Part shown: in pieces, positions 34,542 to 44,313 of the stretch
Layout: the number at the start of each line of letters is the position of its first letter
How positions within the stretch are numbered: position 1 is the stretch's first letter
DNA from: an uncultured Burkholderiaceae bacterium
Lineage (GTDB): Bacteria; Pseudomonadota; Gammaproteobacteria; Burkholderiales; Burkholderiaceae_F
Direction: 5' to 3'
DNA: 64,000 bases
Assembly: GCA_944390675.1 (NCBI GenBank)
Contig: CALXQR010000001.1
Coordinates: forward strand, 1-64,000
Position numbers and translations under genes: made by a program
Notes under the pieces: model-generated
Told to the model about the DNA's origin: nothing
What the model saw: only the letters and a program-made list of their open reading frames with translations
Databases searched by the model: none

Positions 34542-35930
34542 TTATGAGATATCTTTATTCAATGACAATAAAGAAAAACAGTAGTCACCCCAACGCTCCA
34601 ACATTTCACGCCTTCTTTCTATTTGAGGATCTCTCAAATAATGCCCTCTGACTCCTTTGATCCGGTGATGAAGTTGAATTTCCACCAAATCCGAATTAAA
34701 ACCTTCTTTTTCTGCCCAATCTGTCAGTGTTGAACGAAAGCCGTGTGTCGTAATCATTTTCCCTGTGAAACGATCTCTAAAGCCTTCCAGTCCCAGAGCC
34801 TTTTGTTTTTCATCAACACGCCTGAGTATCCCCTTTAAGCTACTGGCCTTCATTGGTCTGTTTATTCGATTTACTCTTCCGAACTGCGTCGATGGAAATA
34901 GAAAGCTATCACCTTCTATGGCTTGATTCCCCATTAACGAATAAATAAGTTCTTTTTGTTTTTTAAGAATAAAGACGGCTTGTTTAGACAACGGAATATC
35001 CATAGCTCCATTTTGGCTTTCTTTCAAATACTGAGCAGGAATATGCCAAACAGCTTGTTTTAGGTCGACTTCTTTCCAGTGAGCGAACCAGTCTTCACCC
35101 TCCCCGCAAACTTGGGAGTCTGGCTCCAGCAGACAACCAACCCGTACACCGGTGAGAATCACAAAAAGCAAGGCATATGCACCTGATTTAAACACTTCAT
35201 GAGGATTGAATTCATAAATGAGTTTTACCAGTTCCAGTATATCTTCTACTTTACAAGCAGGATGTTTTTGAGGAGCACAAATACTTCTGGGTAAAACTTC
35301 GTGCACCATTTCCCAATTGATCGGCGCTGCTTCGATACTGAGCCGATTTGTTCTGATTGCCCAACGCTTAATATCAGAAAATAACGCCTGAACTTTTGAA
35401 CGAGTTGAATCACTATTTCTGATCTGAGAAAGCACCCTAATTGCCACTTCAGTTGTCAATTGAGAAGGGAAGAGTTCTCCAATTTCATCCCGGAGATATT
35501 TTTTGTATCGAGCCTGTAAAGCCATGAGTTCTCTGTCAGGATTTTTATTAGTTTTTGACTTTTGTAACCTTTCCTCCCTTTCTTCAAAATAGTGCACTAT
35601 CAAGGAATCAATCTTTACGCCTTCAACGATCTTTTTTTTCTTTTCCGCTTGAAGATGGCGAGGGCTAATCGTTTCGTATGGATCACCTCGATCAATTTTG
35701 AGGTTGTAGTCATTGAAAATACTTCTGGCTTGAGACAATGAGCATTTCGGATAGCGACGCATAAAATGAAAGCGTTGCTTATCTCTCATTCGTGTAAATT
35801 CCCACACCCCTTCGGTTTCCGTGTTCTTAACCAGATAAAGTCCTGGTACTCCGGCTACCTTGATCTTTTCTTTGGATTTTCCTGTTTTTAAAAAACTCTT
35901 GACCTGAGTATCTTCCTCAATGCATTGCAT
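34542..35930 (-). CDS. int: Site-specific tyrosine recombinase (integrase), P4-like
   Basis: A 462-residue integrase. The N-terminal arm-binding domain has VAGVPGLYLVKNTETEGVW and a DUF4102-like segment ending LSQARSIFNDYN. The catalytic domain has the first Arg in LTGVRVGC, TTHGFRSTLTDWAE (HxxR) and LHHRIKGVRGHYLR with the His and the nucleophile Tyr. I chose ATG 35930, which has AAAGGTG just upstream. Its 5' end faces the 3' end of the tRNA-Met gene 257 bp away, the usual layout for an integrative element using a tRNA as attachment site. Confidence 0.93.
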   Translation of the reverse strand: MQCIEEDTQVKSFLKTGKSKEKIKVAGVPGLYLVKNTETEGVWEFTRMRDKQRFHFMRRYPKCSLSQARSIFNDYNLKIDRGDPYETISPRHLQAEKKKKIVEGVKIDSLIVHYFEEREERLQKSKTNKNPDRELMALQARYKKYLRDEIGELFPSQLTTEVAIRVLSQIRNSDSTRSKVQALFSDIKRWAIRTNRLSIEAAPINWEMVHEVLPRSICAPQKHPACKVEDILELVKLIYEFNPHEVFKSGAYALLFVILTGVRVGCLLEPDSQVCGEGEDWFAHWKEVDLKQAVWHIPAQYLKESQNGAMDIPLSKQAVFILKKQKELIYSLMGNQAIEGDSFLFPSTQFGRVNRINRPMKASSLKGILRRVDEKQKALGLEGFRDRFTGKMITTHGFRSTLTDWAEKEGFNSDLVEIQLHHRIKGVRGHYLRDPQIERRREMLERWGDYCFSLLSLNKDIS

Positions 35931-36062
35931 AAAACACCTTTTTTTGTAAAGTTGCCCATTTGGCGGGCCTTCCAGAGGGGTTTTACACAAAAATTATTTT
36001 TAGGAGCAAATTTTCAAAATTGTGTAAATCGTTGTGTAAATTTTTGAGGTTTACAAACGACG

Positions 36063-36095
36063 ATATCTGTTGATATCTATTGACATCCGTTGACA
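36063..36095. repeat. Short tandem repeats upstream of the integrase
   Basis: Three imperfect 10-bp units (ATATCTGTTG, ATATCTATTG, ACATCCGTTG) run head to tail, followed by ACATG. They lie between the integrase start and the tRNA, just after a doubled GTGTAAAT motif (about 36033-36052). Position and form fit arm-type integrase sites. Confidence 0.5.
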
Positions 36096-36186
36096 TGTAT
36101 TTCGCTCAATGCCTTGAAAATAGGGCGTTGTATCGAAACAACAAATAAAAAAATCGGATGTCTTTTGAACACCCGATTCATGAAAC

Positions 36187-36263
36187 TGGTGGCGAGTCAG
36201 GGACTCGAACCCCGGACACAAGGATTATGATTCCTCTGCTCTAACCGACTGAGCTAACCCGCC
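36187..36263 (-). tRNA. tRNA-Met (anticodon CAT)
   Basis: A 77-nt cloverleaf including an encoded CCA end. Acceptor GGCGGGT pairs with ACTCGCC, the D arm has GCTC/GAGC, the anticodon loop is ATCATAA with stem GAGGA/TCCTT (one mismatch or GU), and the T arm is CGGGG-TTCGAGT-CCCTG. The anticodon CAT would also fit a tRNA-Ile(CAU), which has modified C34; the general sequence looks like elongator Met. Its 3' end faces the integrase and is the probable attachment site. I could not find the second copy of the tRNA 3' end in this window. Confidence 0.9.
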
Positions 36264-36357
36264 AGAGAAGTGCAATCATACAGACATACTTTTTGAAAAG
36301 CAACCAATATCGCCAGATTTTTTCATATTGTTATTTTTCTCGATAAAAATCAATTAG

Positions 36358-37173
36358 TTAAAAACTTCTATAGAAATGATGCACAGGGCCATGTCCGTGG
36401 CCTACATCAAGTTCACCGGAATGGGAAATGGCTTCCCAAAGGTATTTTTTCGCTTTTTCCACTGCCTCGGGCACAGTGGCGCATTGAGGCAAAAGGGTCG
36501 CCACAGCAGAAGAAAGCGTACAGCCCGTACCATGGGTGTTCTTGGTGTCGATTCTATCCGCGCTAAAAATCACAGAATTTTGACCATTCGTCAATAAATC
36601 CGGTACTTGATGCCCCGTCAAATGTCCGCCTTTAAGCAAGAGCCAAGCATTTTTCCCCATCAGCGGCAAAAGCTTATCGGCCAATGCCTGCATCTGTTCA
36701 GCACTTTGAATTTCCATCTCATCGGCTAAGACCGCTGCCTCGGGCAAATTCGGTGTCAGTACGGTAGCAAGCGGAAGCAACCGCTCCTTGAGAGCCTTGA
36801 CGCAGTTTTCAGGCAACAATCGGTCTCCGCTTTTAGCCACCATCACGGGATCCAACACAACAAAACGCGGTTGATATTTTTCCAGCGCATCGGCCACTTC
36901 CGCGATCACATTTTCATCAGAAAGCATGCCGATTTTCACTGCATCAATACGAACGTCAGCAAAAAGCGTATCCAATTGCTCTTTTACAAAAGCGGCGGGC
37001 ACTGGGCACACGCCCGTCACCGCTTGCGTATTTTGCGCGGTAAGCGCCGCGATGACTCCGCAGCCAAAGCCACCCAACGCGCTGATAGCCTTAATATCAG
37101 CCAAAACACCGGCGCCGCCCGAAGGGTCTACGCCCGCAATCGTCAATACATTTGGAATTACTTTTTCGGCCAT
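36358..37173 (-). CDS. thiD: Hydroxymethylpyrimidine/phosphomethylpyrimidine kinase
   Basis: A 271-residue ribokinase-fold kinase of thiamine synthesis, which phosphorylates HMP and HMP-P. Motifs: TIAGVDPSGGAGVLADIK at the N-terminus, VLDPVMVAKSGDRLL, TPNLPEAAVLA and the catalytic loop NTHGTGCTLSSAVAT. The C-terminus has HGHGPVHHF, typical of ThiD. The start overlaps the end of waaA by 16 bp, so it is co-transcribed with LPS genes. No other thiamine genes are nearby. Confidence 0.94.
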   Translation of the reverse strand: MAEKVIPNVLTIAGVDPSGGAGVLADIKAISALGGFGCGVIAALTAQNTQAVTGVCPVPAAFVKEQLDTLFADVRIDAVKIGMLSDENVIAEVADALEKYQPRFVVLDPVMVAKSGDRLLPENCVKALKERLLPLATVLTPNLPEAAVLADEMEIQSAEQMQALADKLLPLMGKNAWLLLKGGHLTGHQVPDLLTNGQNSVIFSADRIDTKNTHGTGCTLSSAVATLLPQCATVPEAVEKAKKYLWEAISHSGELDVGHGHGPVHHFYRSF

Positions 37174-38444
37174 AAGGCCTCCAATACTGTCATGGTCCGA
37201 GCCGTTGCCCCGACATACGCTTTAGAAAATGCCAAAGCGTTTTCCTTTAATTGAGAAAGCGCTTGAGGATTCTCAAGCCACTGATGCGCAAGCTTCAAAC
37301 CCTCCAGGGGATTGTCAACCTGAGTGATTGCCCCTGCGCCAATCCCGTTTTCCACCACTTTTGAAAAATTGAATGTGCTGGGCCCGACAATGACGGGCAC
37401 CCCGACGCTAGCCGGCTCAATCACATTTTGGCAGCCAAAGGGTTTAAAGCTGCCGCCCATCAAAGTGATATCAGAAAGAGCGCAATAAAAGAACATCTCA
37501 CCCATTGAATCACCCAAAATCACTTGAGTGTTTGAGAGAGTATCTTGCGGCCCTTTGAGGTCACTTCTTTTTTGATAGGAAAGGCCTGACTTATTCAAAA
37601 GCTCTTCGACTTCACCGAAGCGCTGCGGGTGGCGCGGTACTAATAAATAGAGGACACCCGGCTTAACGGTATTTTTCAACGCCTCGATAATGAGCGCTTC
37701 TTCCCCGTCTCGGGTGCTTGCAAACATCACGACCGGCTTTGTGATTGAGCACTTCCATTGACGCGCTTTTTCTAAGGCCGCCTCAGGCGCTTGAATGTCA
37801 AATTTGAGCGACCCTGTTACTACCGGTTCAACCGTCCCCATCGCCCGCAGACGTTTAGCATCACTTTCGGCCTGCGCGCAAACCACAGAAAAGCGACCCA
37901 TTGCTTTTTTCATTAGGTCTGGCACACGCATTGCCTGATTAAAAGATTTTTCAGAAAGTCTGGCATTGACAAGCGCCATTGGGATACCCGCTGCATGCGC
38001 CTCTTCCAATACCGTCGGCCACACTTCTGTTTCCATTAACAGTCCCATGACGGGCTGTGTTTGGCGTAAAAACTTTCGAACAGCGTAAACCGCATCGTAG
38101 GGCAAAAAGCACTGGCGGATTCTCTCGGGCGCCATCGCGATGATTTTTTGCCCTGCCTCTCGGCCCGTGGGCGTCATGTGCGTCAGCAGCACATCACACT
38201 CAGGGCACGTATCCAAAATAGAGCGAACGAGCGGACGCGTCGCGTTGGTTTCACCGACGCTTACCGCATGAACCCAAACAACAGGATGCCCCTCTCTGGG
38301 TTTTGGATAATCCGACCAGGCAAAGCGTTCACCCCAATTTTTGAGATACGAGGGCTGTTTCCTTGCCCGCCACAATAAATAAAGAGAGGCCGCCGGCAGC
38401 AGAGCCGGCACTAAATATCGATACGCCTGAGGAGAAATGTTCAC
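37158..38444 (-). CDS. waaA: 3-deoxy-D-manno-octulosonic acid (Kdo) transferase
   Basis: A 428-residue GT30 glycosyltransferase that adds Kdo from CMP-Kdo to lipid IVA at the inner membrane. It has an N-terminal membrane-anchor helix (about 5-22), VWVHAVSVGETNATRPL, GLLMETEVWPTVLEEA and, in the C-terminal domain, VILGDSMGEMFFYCALSDITLMGGS split by a short loop. GCQNVIEPASVGVPVIVGP is the donor-site segment. It overlaps waaC by 4 bp and thiD by 16 bp. Confidence 0.95.
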   Translation of the reverse strand: MNISPQAYRYLVPALLPAASLYLLWRARKQPSYLKNWGERFAWSDYPKPREGHPVVWVHAVSVGETNATRPLVRSILDTCPECDVLLTHMTPTGREAGQKIIAMAPERIRQCFLPYDAVYAVRKFLRQTQPVMGLLMETEVWPTVLEEAHAAGIPMALVNARLSEKSFNQAMRVPDLMKKAMGRFSVVCAQAESDAKRLRAMGTVEPVVTGSLKFDIQAPEAALEKARQWKCSITKPVVMFASTRDGEEALIIEALKNTVKPGVLYLLVPRHPQRFGEVEELLNKSGLSYQKRSDLKGPQDTLSNTQVILGDSMGEMFFYCALSDITLMGGSFKPFGCQNVIEPASVGVPVIVGPSTFNFSKVVENGIGAGAITQVDNPLEGLKLAHQWLENPQALSQLKENALAFSKAYVGATARTMTVLEALWPKK

Positions 38445-39406
38445 GCTGAAATCTCCACTTGCAACTGTTTGAGCGCGTCTTTGACCTCTGAGAGCGTCGG
38501 ATCGGCTCCCACGCCGCCCAAACTCACGGTACTCACTCCGGTCAATCCAACGAGTTCAACCGGGTAATCCATAAAAAGTCCCACCGTCGGCCGAGCGGTC
38601 GCCGCCGCCAGGTGCGTTAAGCCTGTATCCACACCCACAACGAAGGCAGCATTTTGCAGCCAAGCCGCACAGTCTTTAATGGACATTCTGGGCAAAACTT
38701 GGCAAAAATCACCGCTCTGGCTTGCGATTCGCTCCACGCGTTCACGCTCCGCGGGGCTGCCCCAAATCAATCGGACATCAAATCCGGACCGATGACAATC
38801 TTTTGCCAGAGCTTCCCACTTCGCTTCTGACCAAAGTTTCGTCTCTCGACTCGTATTCACAAGAAAAACAGCATAGGGCGTTTGAGCAGATTGAGCTTCA
38901 ATTTCTTTGAGTCCGAAATCCAGCGGAAAGTCTCTCCAGTCATAGTCAAACGCATTGGCAAGCAACGCACGACACCGCGTCACTGCGCTTAAGGATTTCG
39001 AGACAGTAAAAGTCTTATCGTAGAAGCGGCTTGCCAAAGGTTCTTTGATACTCGCCTTGTCGTAGCCCATTAAGAATGATTTTGTCCATTTGCCGATGAC
39101 AGCGCTTTTAAGCAGTCCCTGCAAATCCACCGCTCTTTCATAGTGCGCACGTTCTAGCGCTGCGCGCACCTTGCCAACTTCCTTCCACGTTTGAGCGGAA
39201 AAAACATTATTTCGCCATTGACGGACAGCCACTTCATGCACCTCGTGCACATAACGGCTCAAACGAGGAATATCTGCAAAGCTTTTCTCCACCACCCAAT
39301 CTATTTGAATTTCAGGAACGGCACGCGCTAAATCCGCCACGGCAGGCAGCGCGTGGATCACATCCCCCATGGAGGTGGTTTTAACAATTAAAGCGCGGCG
39401 CGGCAT
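38441..39406 (-). CDS. waaC: Lipopolysaccharide heptosyltransferase I
   Basis: A 321-residue GT9 enzyme that adds the first heptose to Kdo using ADP-heptose. Motifs: LIVKTTSMGDVIHALPAV at the N-terminus, DLQGLLKSAVIG, and the donor-binding GVDTGLTHLAAATARPTVGLFM near the end. ATG 39406 (MPRRALIV) is preceded by AGAGGA; the longer frame would run into pgi. Its donor is made by the heptose operon at 41024-44080. Confidence 0.93.
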   Translation of the reverse strand: MPRRALIVKTTSMGDVIHALPAVADLARAVPEIQIDWVVEKSFADIPRLSRYVHEVHEVAVRQWRNNVFSAQTWKEVGKVRAALERAHYERAVDLQGLLKSAVIGKWTKSFLMGYDKASIKEPLASRFYDKTFTVSKSLSAVTRCRALLANAFDYDWRDFPLDFGLKEIEAQSAQTPYAVFLVNTSRETKLWSEAKWEALAKDCHRSGFDVRLIWGSPAERERVERIASQSGDFCQVLPRMSIKDCAAWLQNAAFVVGVDTGLTHLAAATARPTVGLFMDYPVELVGLTGVSTVSLGGVGADPTLSEVKDALKQLQVEISA

Positions 39407-39419
39407 GCAATCCTCTTTT

Positions 39420-40829
39420 TTATTCCGAGAGCTTGGCTTCAAGCTCGCGGCAAAGCTTTTTACCGTACTCAACCGCCGGCTGATCAAAGGCATTTAACCC
39501 ATAAAGCGTTGCGAGCATCGTGGTCTTGTGCTCATACATCGCCATAAAGGCACCCAACGTTTCCGGTGTCAGTTTTTTGATCTGAATGGTGCTCACCGCG
39601 TTAAAGAACTCATCGGATGGTGTCTGACGCGTCACAAGCGCCTCAGCCTGCGCCTGCGCGTTGGCATTTAACACCAAATGATGGTGCGCATGCTTGTGAC
39701 CGGCTTCTTCACACCACACCAAGTCAATACTTGTGCGGCCGCTTCCATCTCTTAACCATTGATAAAAAGAGTGCTGCGCTTCATTACCAAAGCCGCCCCA
39801 AACCGACTGCCCGGTTCGCTCGCTGATCACTTTACCGTCAGCACCTTCGCTTTTACCCAGGCTTTCCATTTCAAGCTGCTGCAGCCAAGCCACCACCAGA
39901 CGCAATCTTTCGTCATAAGGTAAAAGACAGTGCGAGACCATCTGATGCTTTCTGGAATTCCAATACGAAAGCAGGGCAAGAGTTGCGGGAAGGTTGTCTT
40001 CGAGCCCCTTTTGCACCATGTGCTGATCCATTTCATAAGCACCATGCAGGAACTCATCGAATACTTCCGGTCCCAGCGCGATCACGAGAGGCAAACCAAT
40101 GGCGCCCCAAACAGAGAACCGTCCGCCCACCCAAGACCACATCGGAAAGCGGTTTTCTTCGGGCAAATTCATTTCCGCGCAGGCGCTTTCTTTCGCGCTC
40201 ACAACAAAAATGTGCTGCGCGCGCTGCTCTTTTGTCTTAATACCCGCTTGGGCGTACCACTCGTTCACGAGCTCAGCGTTGAGCATCGTCTCGCGGGTTG
40301 AAAAACTTTTACTGGAAACAACCGCAAGTGATGTCTCGGGATTGAGCACACCAAGGATTCTGTCAACCAACGTGCCATCAACGGCAGATAAGAAATGCAG
40401 TTTGATAGCAGGATTAATTTCACGGAGTGCGTGATAAACCGCGTGCGGTCCCATCTCGGACCCCCCGATCCCGATATTGATCACATCGGTGATGGTCTTG
40501 CCGGTCGCGCCCTTCCACTCCCCGCTTCTTACCGCGCGGGCAATCGAAGTCATCTTTTCACGAACCGCGCGAACCTGTTCGTAATGGGGGCTTGCAGGAT
40601 CTTGCGAACGCAAAGACGTGTGCAGGGCTTGACGATGTTCGCTGCCGTTAACCTCTTCGCCCTTAACCATAGCGATTTGGCGACCTAACAGATCGCATTC
40701 GCGCGCCTTATTTAATAATTGCTGATAGTCCGATTCGGTCAAACGCTGACGACCGATATCCAAAGTAAGACCGCAAGCGCTCAGCTGACAATTCGAGCGC
40801 GTTTTGGAAAGAAATACAGTTTCTGACAT
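39420..40829 (-). CDS. pgi: Glucose-6-phosphate isomerase
   Basis: A 469-residue isomerase linking glucose 6-phosphate and fructose 6-phosphate. The NIGIGGSEMGPHAVYHAL segment binds the phosphate, SKSFSTRETMLNA and SWVGGRFSVWGAIGLPL follow, and the C-terminal part has TGQSVWGGFGNEAQHSFYQWL with the catalytic Glu/His region and KKLCRELE near the end. I start it at ATG 40829, 31 codons inside the open frame. It is 13 bp upstream of waaC and probably provides sugar phosphates for the envelope. Confidence 0.92.
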   Translation of the reverse strand: MSETVFLSKTRSNCQLSACGLTLDIGRQRLTESDYQQLLNKARECDLLGRQIAMVKGEEVNGSEHRQALHTSLRSQDPASPHYEQVRAVREKMTSIARAVRSGEWKGATGKTITDVINIGIGGSEMGPHAVYHALREINPAIKLHFLSAVDGTLVDRILGVLNPETSLAVVSSKSFSTRETMLNAELVNEWYAQAGIKTKEQRAQHIFVVSAKESACAEMNLPEENRFPMWSWVGGRFSVWGAIGLPLVIALGPEVFDEFLHGAYEMDQHMVQKGLEDNLPATLALLSYWNSRKHQMVSHCLLPYDERLRLVVAWLQQLEMESLGKSEGADGKVISERTGQSVWGGFGNEAQHSFYQWLRDGSGRTSIDLVWCEEAGHKHAHHHLVLNANAQAQAEALVTRQTPSDEFFNAVSTIQIKKLTPETLGAFMAMYEHKTTMLATLYGLNAFDQPAVEYGKKLCRELEAKLSE

Positions 40830-41023
40830 AACCTGCACACAAAAAATGAAGCGCCGAATACTCCTAAACGACGCACAAATAACTAAGAGTTCATTGTACG
40901 TTGGGGACAAATAGCTTGCCAAGTCAAATTACCCGAAACTAACCAATGGATACAGCTTTTTCAGGCAAAAACACAACACGATGCTTACAATTGACGAAAA
41001 ATAGCTTAAGGAAGGATGCCGAC

Positions 41024-41980
41024 GTGGCAAACTGTTTCAGCAAGAAAAAGATTTTGGTTGCGGGCGACGCGATGCTGGATCGCTACTGGTTTGGCGATGC
41101 TAATCGTATCTCGCCCGAAGCGCCGGTTCCGGTCGTGCGCATCACTCGCGAAGAGGAGCGTTTGGGCGGCGCCGCTAACGTTGCATTAAATATCAGCGCG
41201 TTGGGAGCTGTGGCTAAATTGCTCTCCGTTGTCGGCTGTGACGAACCCGGCGAGACGGTCGAGCGCCTTTTAAATGAAAAGGGCATTGAGCCGCACCTGC
41301 ACCGTGATCCGGATTTAAAGACCACTGTCAAACTTCGCATTGTCGCGCGCCAGCAGCAAATGCTTCGCGCGGACTTTGAAAATAAACCCACGACCGCGGT
41401 GCTCGCGCATCATCTCTCCGAGTACGAAAAACTGATTGATGACTGCGAAGTCGTGGTGCTTTCCGACTACGGCAAGGGCGGGTTGGACCACATTGCCCGC
41501 ATGATTGATTGCGCCAGAAGTAAAAATATTCCCGTTTTAATTGACCCGAAGGGAAGCAATTACGAGCGCTACCGCGGCGCCACGGTCATCACGCCCAACC
41601 GCTCGGAACTCGCTCAGGTCGTAGGCCCTTGGCAAAGTGAAGAAGAATTAACGCAAAAAGCTCACGCGCTGCGAGAAAAACTGAACCTCACCGCACTGCT
41701 TTTAACCCGCAGTGAAGAAGGCATGACGCTTTTTACGGACAAGGGGCAAAAGACGATTCCGGCTCAAGCGCTTGAAGTTTATGATGTCTCGGGCGCGGGA
41801 GACACCGTTATCGCCGTCATGGCCACCATGATGGCAATGGGTGAGCCGCTCGAAGAAGCCATGCGGATCGCCAATCGCGCGGGCGGCATTGTCGTCGGCA
41901 AGCTCGGCACCGCCACCGTGAGTTTTGACGAGCTCTTTCCGAACGGCTACGAAGATCTATTTGCAGGAGAAAAATTGTGA
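41024..41980 (+). CDS. hldA: D-glycero-beta-D-manno-heptose-7-phosphate kinase (RfaE domain I)
   Basis: A 318-residue ribokinase-type enzyme that makes heptose 1,7-bisphosphate. Motifs: [65 protein letters not shown] split, and [14 protein letters not shown] with the catalytic Asp. I chose GTG 41024 because AGGAAGG lies about 8 bp upstream and it leaves the usual 10-residue lead before VAGD; an ATG at 40946 would add 26 atypical residues. Here HldE is split: the nucleotidyltransferase half is the separate gene at 43568. It overlaps hldD by 4 bp. Confidence 0.93.
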   Translation: MANCFSKKKILVAGDAMLDRYWFGDANRISPEAPVPVVRITREEERLGGAANVALNISALGAVAKLLSVVGCDEPGETVERLLNEKGIEPHLHRDPDLKTTVKLRIVARQQQMLRADFENKPTTAVLAHHLSEYEKLIDDCEVVVLSDYGKGGLDHIARMIDCARSKNIPVLIDPKGSNYERYRGATVITPNRSELAQVVGPWQSEEELTQKAHALREKLNLTALLLTRSEEGMTLFTDKGQKTIPAQALEVYDVSGAGDTVIAVMATMMAMGEPLEEAMRIANRAGGIVVGKLGTATVSFDELFPNGYEDLFAGEKL

Positions 41981-43011
41981 GCATTGTGGTAACGGGTGCC
42001 GCCGGTTTTATCGGCGCGAATAATGTTTTGGCTTTAAACCGCCAGGGATACACGGATGTCATTGCGGTTGACAACTTGTCGAAAGCTGAAAAATTCAAAA
42101 ACTTAGTTGAATGCCAGATTTCGGATTATTTCGATAAGCGTGACTTCATCGAGCTTGTCAAAGCCCGCAAAATCGCTAAACCCGAAGCCATTTTCCACCA
42201 AGGCGCCTGCTCGGACACGATGGAAACCGATGGCCGCTACATGATGGAAAATAATTACCGCTACACGCTTGAGCTCTTTAACTGGGCCCAAGAGTTGGGT
42301 ATTCCGATGATTTACGCATCTTCTGCCGCCACCTATGGCGCAAGCACCACTTTTGTGGAAGACCCGCGCTACGAGGGGCCGCTTAATGTTTACGGCTACT
42401 CCAAATTCCTTTTTGACCAAGTGCTTCGCGCCAAGCTCGCCAAAGGCGAAGTGAAGGCCCCGGTGATTGGTCTTCGCTACTTTAATGTCTACGGTCCGCA
42501 CGAGCAGCATAAGGGCCGCATGGCAAGCGTCGCCTTCCACCAATTCTTCCAATTCCGCAAAGAAGGCCATGTGCGCCTCTTTGAAGGCTGCCTTGGGTAC
42601 GGCAACGGAGAGCAGGAACGCGACTTTGTTTATGTCGACGACGTGATCGCTGTCAATCTGAACTTTTTCAATAAACCCGTCACCGGCATCTACAACTGCG
42701 GCACGGGCCGCGCGCAGCCCTTTAACGATGTCTCGCTTGGCGTTGTCAACGCGCTTCGCACACACGCAGGTAAAGAAAAGGTGACACTTGAAGAAGCCGT
42801 TAAAGAAGGCTTTATCCGTTACATTCCCTTCCCCGATTCGCTCAAGGGCAAATATCAAGCCTATACGCAAGCGGATTTGACGAAACTTCGTGCCGCAGGG
42901 TGTGACGTGGCCTTCCGCAGTGTTGAAGAAGGCACGGCGGACTATGTGGCTGACCTTTTGACGCGCTACCAGGACGTGCAAAGCGATCCCACGATTGCCG
43001 AAGCAAAATGA
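41977..43011 (+). CDS. hldD: ADP-L-glycero-D-manno-heptose 6-epimerase
   Basis: A 344-residue SDR-fold epimerase. The NAD(P)-binding [11 protein letters not shown] is at the N-terminus, then [13 protein letters not shown], the catalytic YGYSKFLFD (YxxxK), [23 protein letters not shown] and a C-terminal substrate domain. The start is GTG 41977, inside GTGA overlapping the hldA stop. It makes the final L,D-form of ADP-heptose. Confidence 0.95.
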   Translation: MSIVVTGAAGFIGANNVLALNRQGYTDVIAVDNLSKAEKFKNLVECQISDYFDKRDFIELVKARKIAKPEAIFHQGACSDTMETDGRYMMENNYRYTLELFNWAQELGIPMIYASSAATYGASTTFVEDPRYEGPLNVYGYSKFLFDQVLRAKLAKGEVKAPVIGLRYFNVYGPHEQHKGRMASVAFHQFFQFRKEGHVRLFEGCLGYGNGEQERDFVYVDDVIAVNLNFFNKPVTGIYNCGTGRAQPFNDVSLGVVNALRTHAGKEKVTLEEAVKEGFIRYIPFPDSLKGKYQAYTQADLTKLRAAGCDVAFRSVEEGTADYVADLLTRYQDVQSDPTIAEAK

Positions 43012-43559
43012 GTTCTGTAAAAGCGGCTTTTTTAGACAGAGACGGCGTGATCAACATTGATCACGCCTACGTGCACGCGCCTGAAGAATTTCAGTTCATT
43101 GACGGCGTGTTTGAAGGCTGCCGGCTGCTGCAGAAAGCAGGCTACCTTTTAATCATTGCTACCAACCAAAGCGGCATTGGCAGAGGCTACTACAGCGAAA
43201 CCGATTTTGAGAAGCTCTGCGTCTGGATGAAAAAGCGATTTGCCGACGAAGGCGTTTTGATCTCCGATATCTTTTTCTGCCCGCATCATCCCGAAAAAGC
43301 ACTCGGCAACTATTTACAGGATTGCAACTGCCGCAAACCCAAACCCGGCATGCTTTTAGCCGCCCAGAAAAAATGGGACATCGATATGAAAGCCAGTCTC
43401 ATGGTGGGTGATAAGCAGGGCGATATGCAAGCCGCTCTTGCGGCGCAGGTGGGCAGGCGTATTTTGGTCGGCAAAGACGGTCTTGCGTGTCCGCAGCCTG
43501 TCGCAGAATGCACTGATGTCGCCCGCAACTTATTAGAAGCAGCCAAACTGATCGATTAG
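43008..43559 (+). CDS. gmhB: D-glycero-beta-D-manno-heptose 1,7-bisphosphate 7-phosphatase
   Basis: A 183-residue HAD phosphatase. The DxD motif is FLDRDGVIN, followed by [13 protein letters not shown], the zinc-binding [21 protein letters not shown] (Cys/His cluster) and [13 protein letters not shown]. It overlaps hldD by 4 bp. It removes the 7-phosphate between the HldA and HldC steps. Confidence 0.95.
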   Translation: MSSVKAAFLDRDGVINIDHAYVHAPEEFQFIDGVFEGCRLLQKAGYLLIIATNQSGIGRGYYSETDFEKLCVWMKKRFADEGVLISDIFFCPHHPEKALGNYLQDCNCRKPKPGMLLAAQKKWDIDMKASLMVGDKQGDMQAALAAQVGRRILVGKDGLACPQPVAECTDVARNLLEAAKLID

Positions 43560-43567
43560 GAATCAAC

Positions 43568-44080
43568 ATGAGCACAAGACTCCCCGCGCCAGCGTTTGAA
43601 AACAAAATTACGGATATGGAACACTTGCCCCAGCGCGCGCGAGAACTTCCCCATCCGGTTGTGATGACAAACGGCGTTTTTGACATCCTGCACCGGGGAC
43701 ACGTCACCTATCTTGCGCAGGCCAGAGCGCTTGGCGCCAGTCTTGTTGTTGCCATTAATTCGGATGCTTCCGTGAAGATGCTGGGTAAAGGCGATGAACG
43801 CCCCATTAACACACAGGCTGACCGAGCCGCCGTGCTTGCCGCGTTGGAAAGCGTTGATTTGGTTGTCATTTTCGAAGACAAGGTACCGCTTAAAGCGGTC
43901 GAAGCTGCCCACCCTGACATTTATGTCAAAGGGGGCGACTACGAAATCAAGGATTTGCCCGAAGCGCAGCTTGTTTCCACTTGGGGCGCAAAAACCGTTA
44001 CGGTTCAATTTGAGCATCAGCGTTCTACCACTGCGCTCTTGCAGAAAATCAGCAGTTTGAATCTAAAGAAAAAAGCATAA
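43568..44080 (+). CDS. hldC: ADP-heptose synthase nucleotidyltransferase (RfaE domain II)
   Basis: A 170-residue cytidylyltransferase-fold enzyme that joins ATP and heptose 1-phosphate. Motifs: MTNGVFDILHRGHVTYL with HxGH, VAINSDASVK, RAAVLAALESVDLVVIF, and YVKGGDYEIKDLPE. It completes the four-gene ADP-heptose operon (hldA-hldD-gmhB-hldC). It begins 8 bp after gmhB. Confidence 0.94.
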   Translation: MSTRLPAPAFENKITDMEHLPQRARELPHPVVMTNGVFDILHRGHVTYLAQARALGASLVVAINSDASVKMLGKGDERPINTQADRAAVLAALESVDLVVIFEDKVPLKAVEAAHPDIYVKGGDYEIKDLPEAQLVSTWGAKTVTVQFEHQRSTTALLQKISSLNLKKKA

Positions 44081-44183
44081 TTTAGTAAATTTTCTCTTAT
44101 TAAGATTATTTTTCTTAACACATAACACTTTAAATATACACGCTAACTCCTTGAATACACAGATGATTTAAAAATATTTTACT

Positions 44184-44217
44184 TATTTGTCGATTTTATC
44201 TATCTATTTGTCGACAA
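44184..44217. promoter_or_regulatory. Candidate GntR-type operator upstream of the C-N lyase operon
   Basis: TATTTGTCGA occurs twice, at 44184-44193 and 44205-44214, exactly 21 bp apart. The second copy extends into the perfect palindrome TTGTCGACAA (44208-44217). The TTGT/ACAA arms fit FCD-subfamily GntR sites. A pair with the same 21-bp spacing lies upstream of the dcu gene at 54531 (54383-54414). The rest of the 233-bp gap (44081-44313) is AT-rich promoter DNA. Confidence 0.55.
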
Positions 44218-44313
44218 TAAGAGTAAAGTAAAAATATCCGCTATTTATTGGGTTCTTGTTTCCTTTATTTTCTACCCAGTAAAAGATTTTATTGTAATTT
44301 CAAGGAGTTAAAA

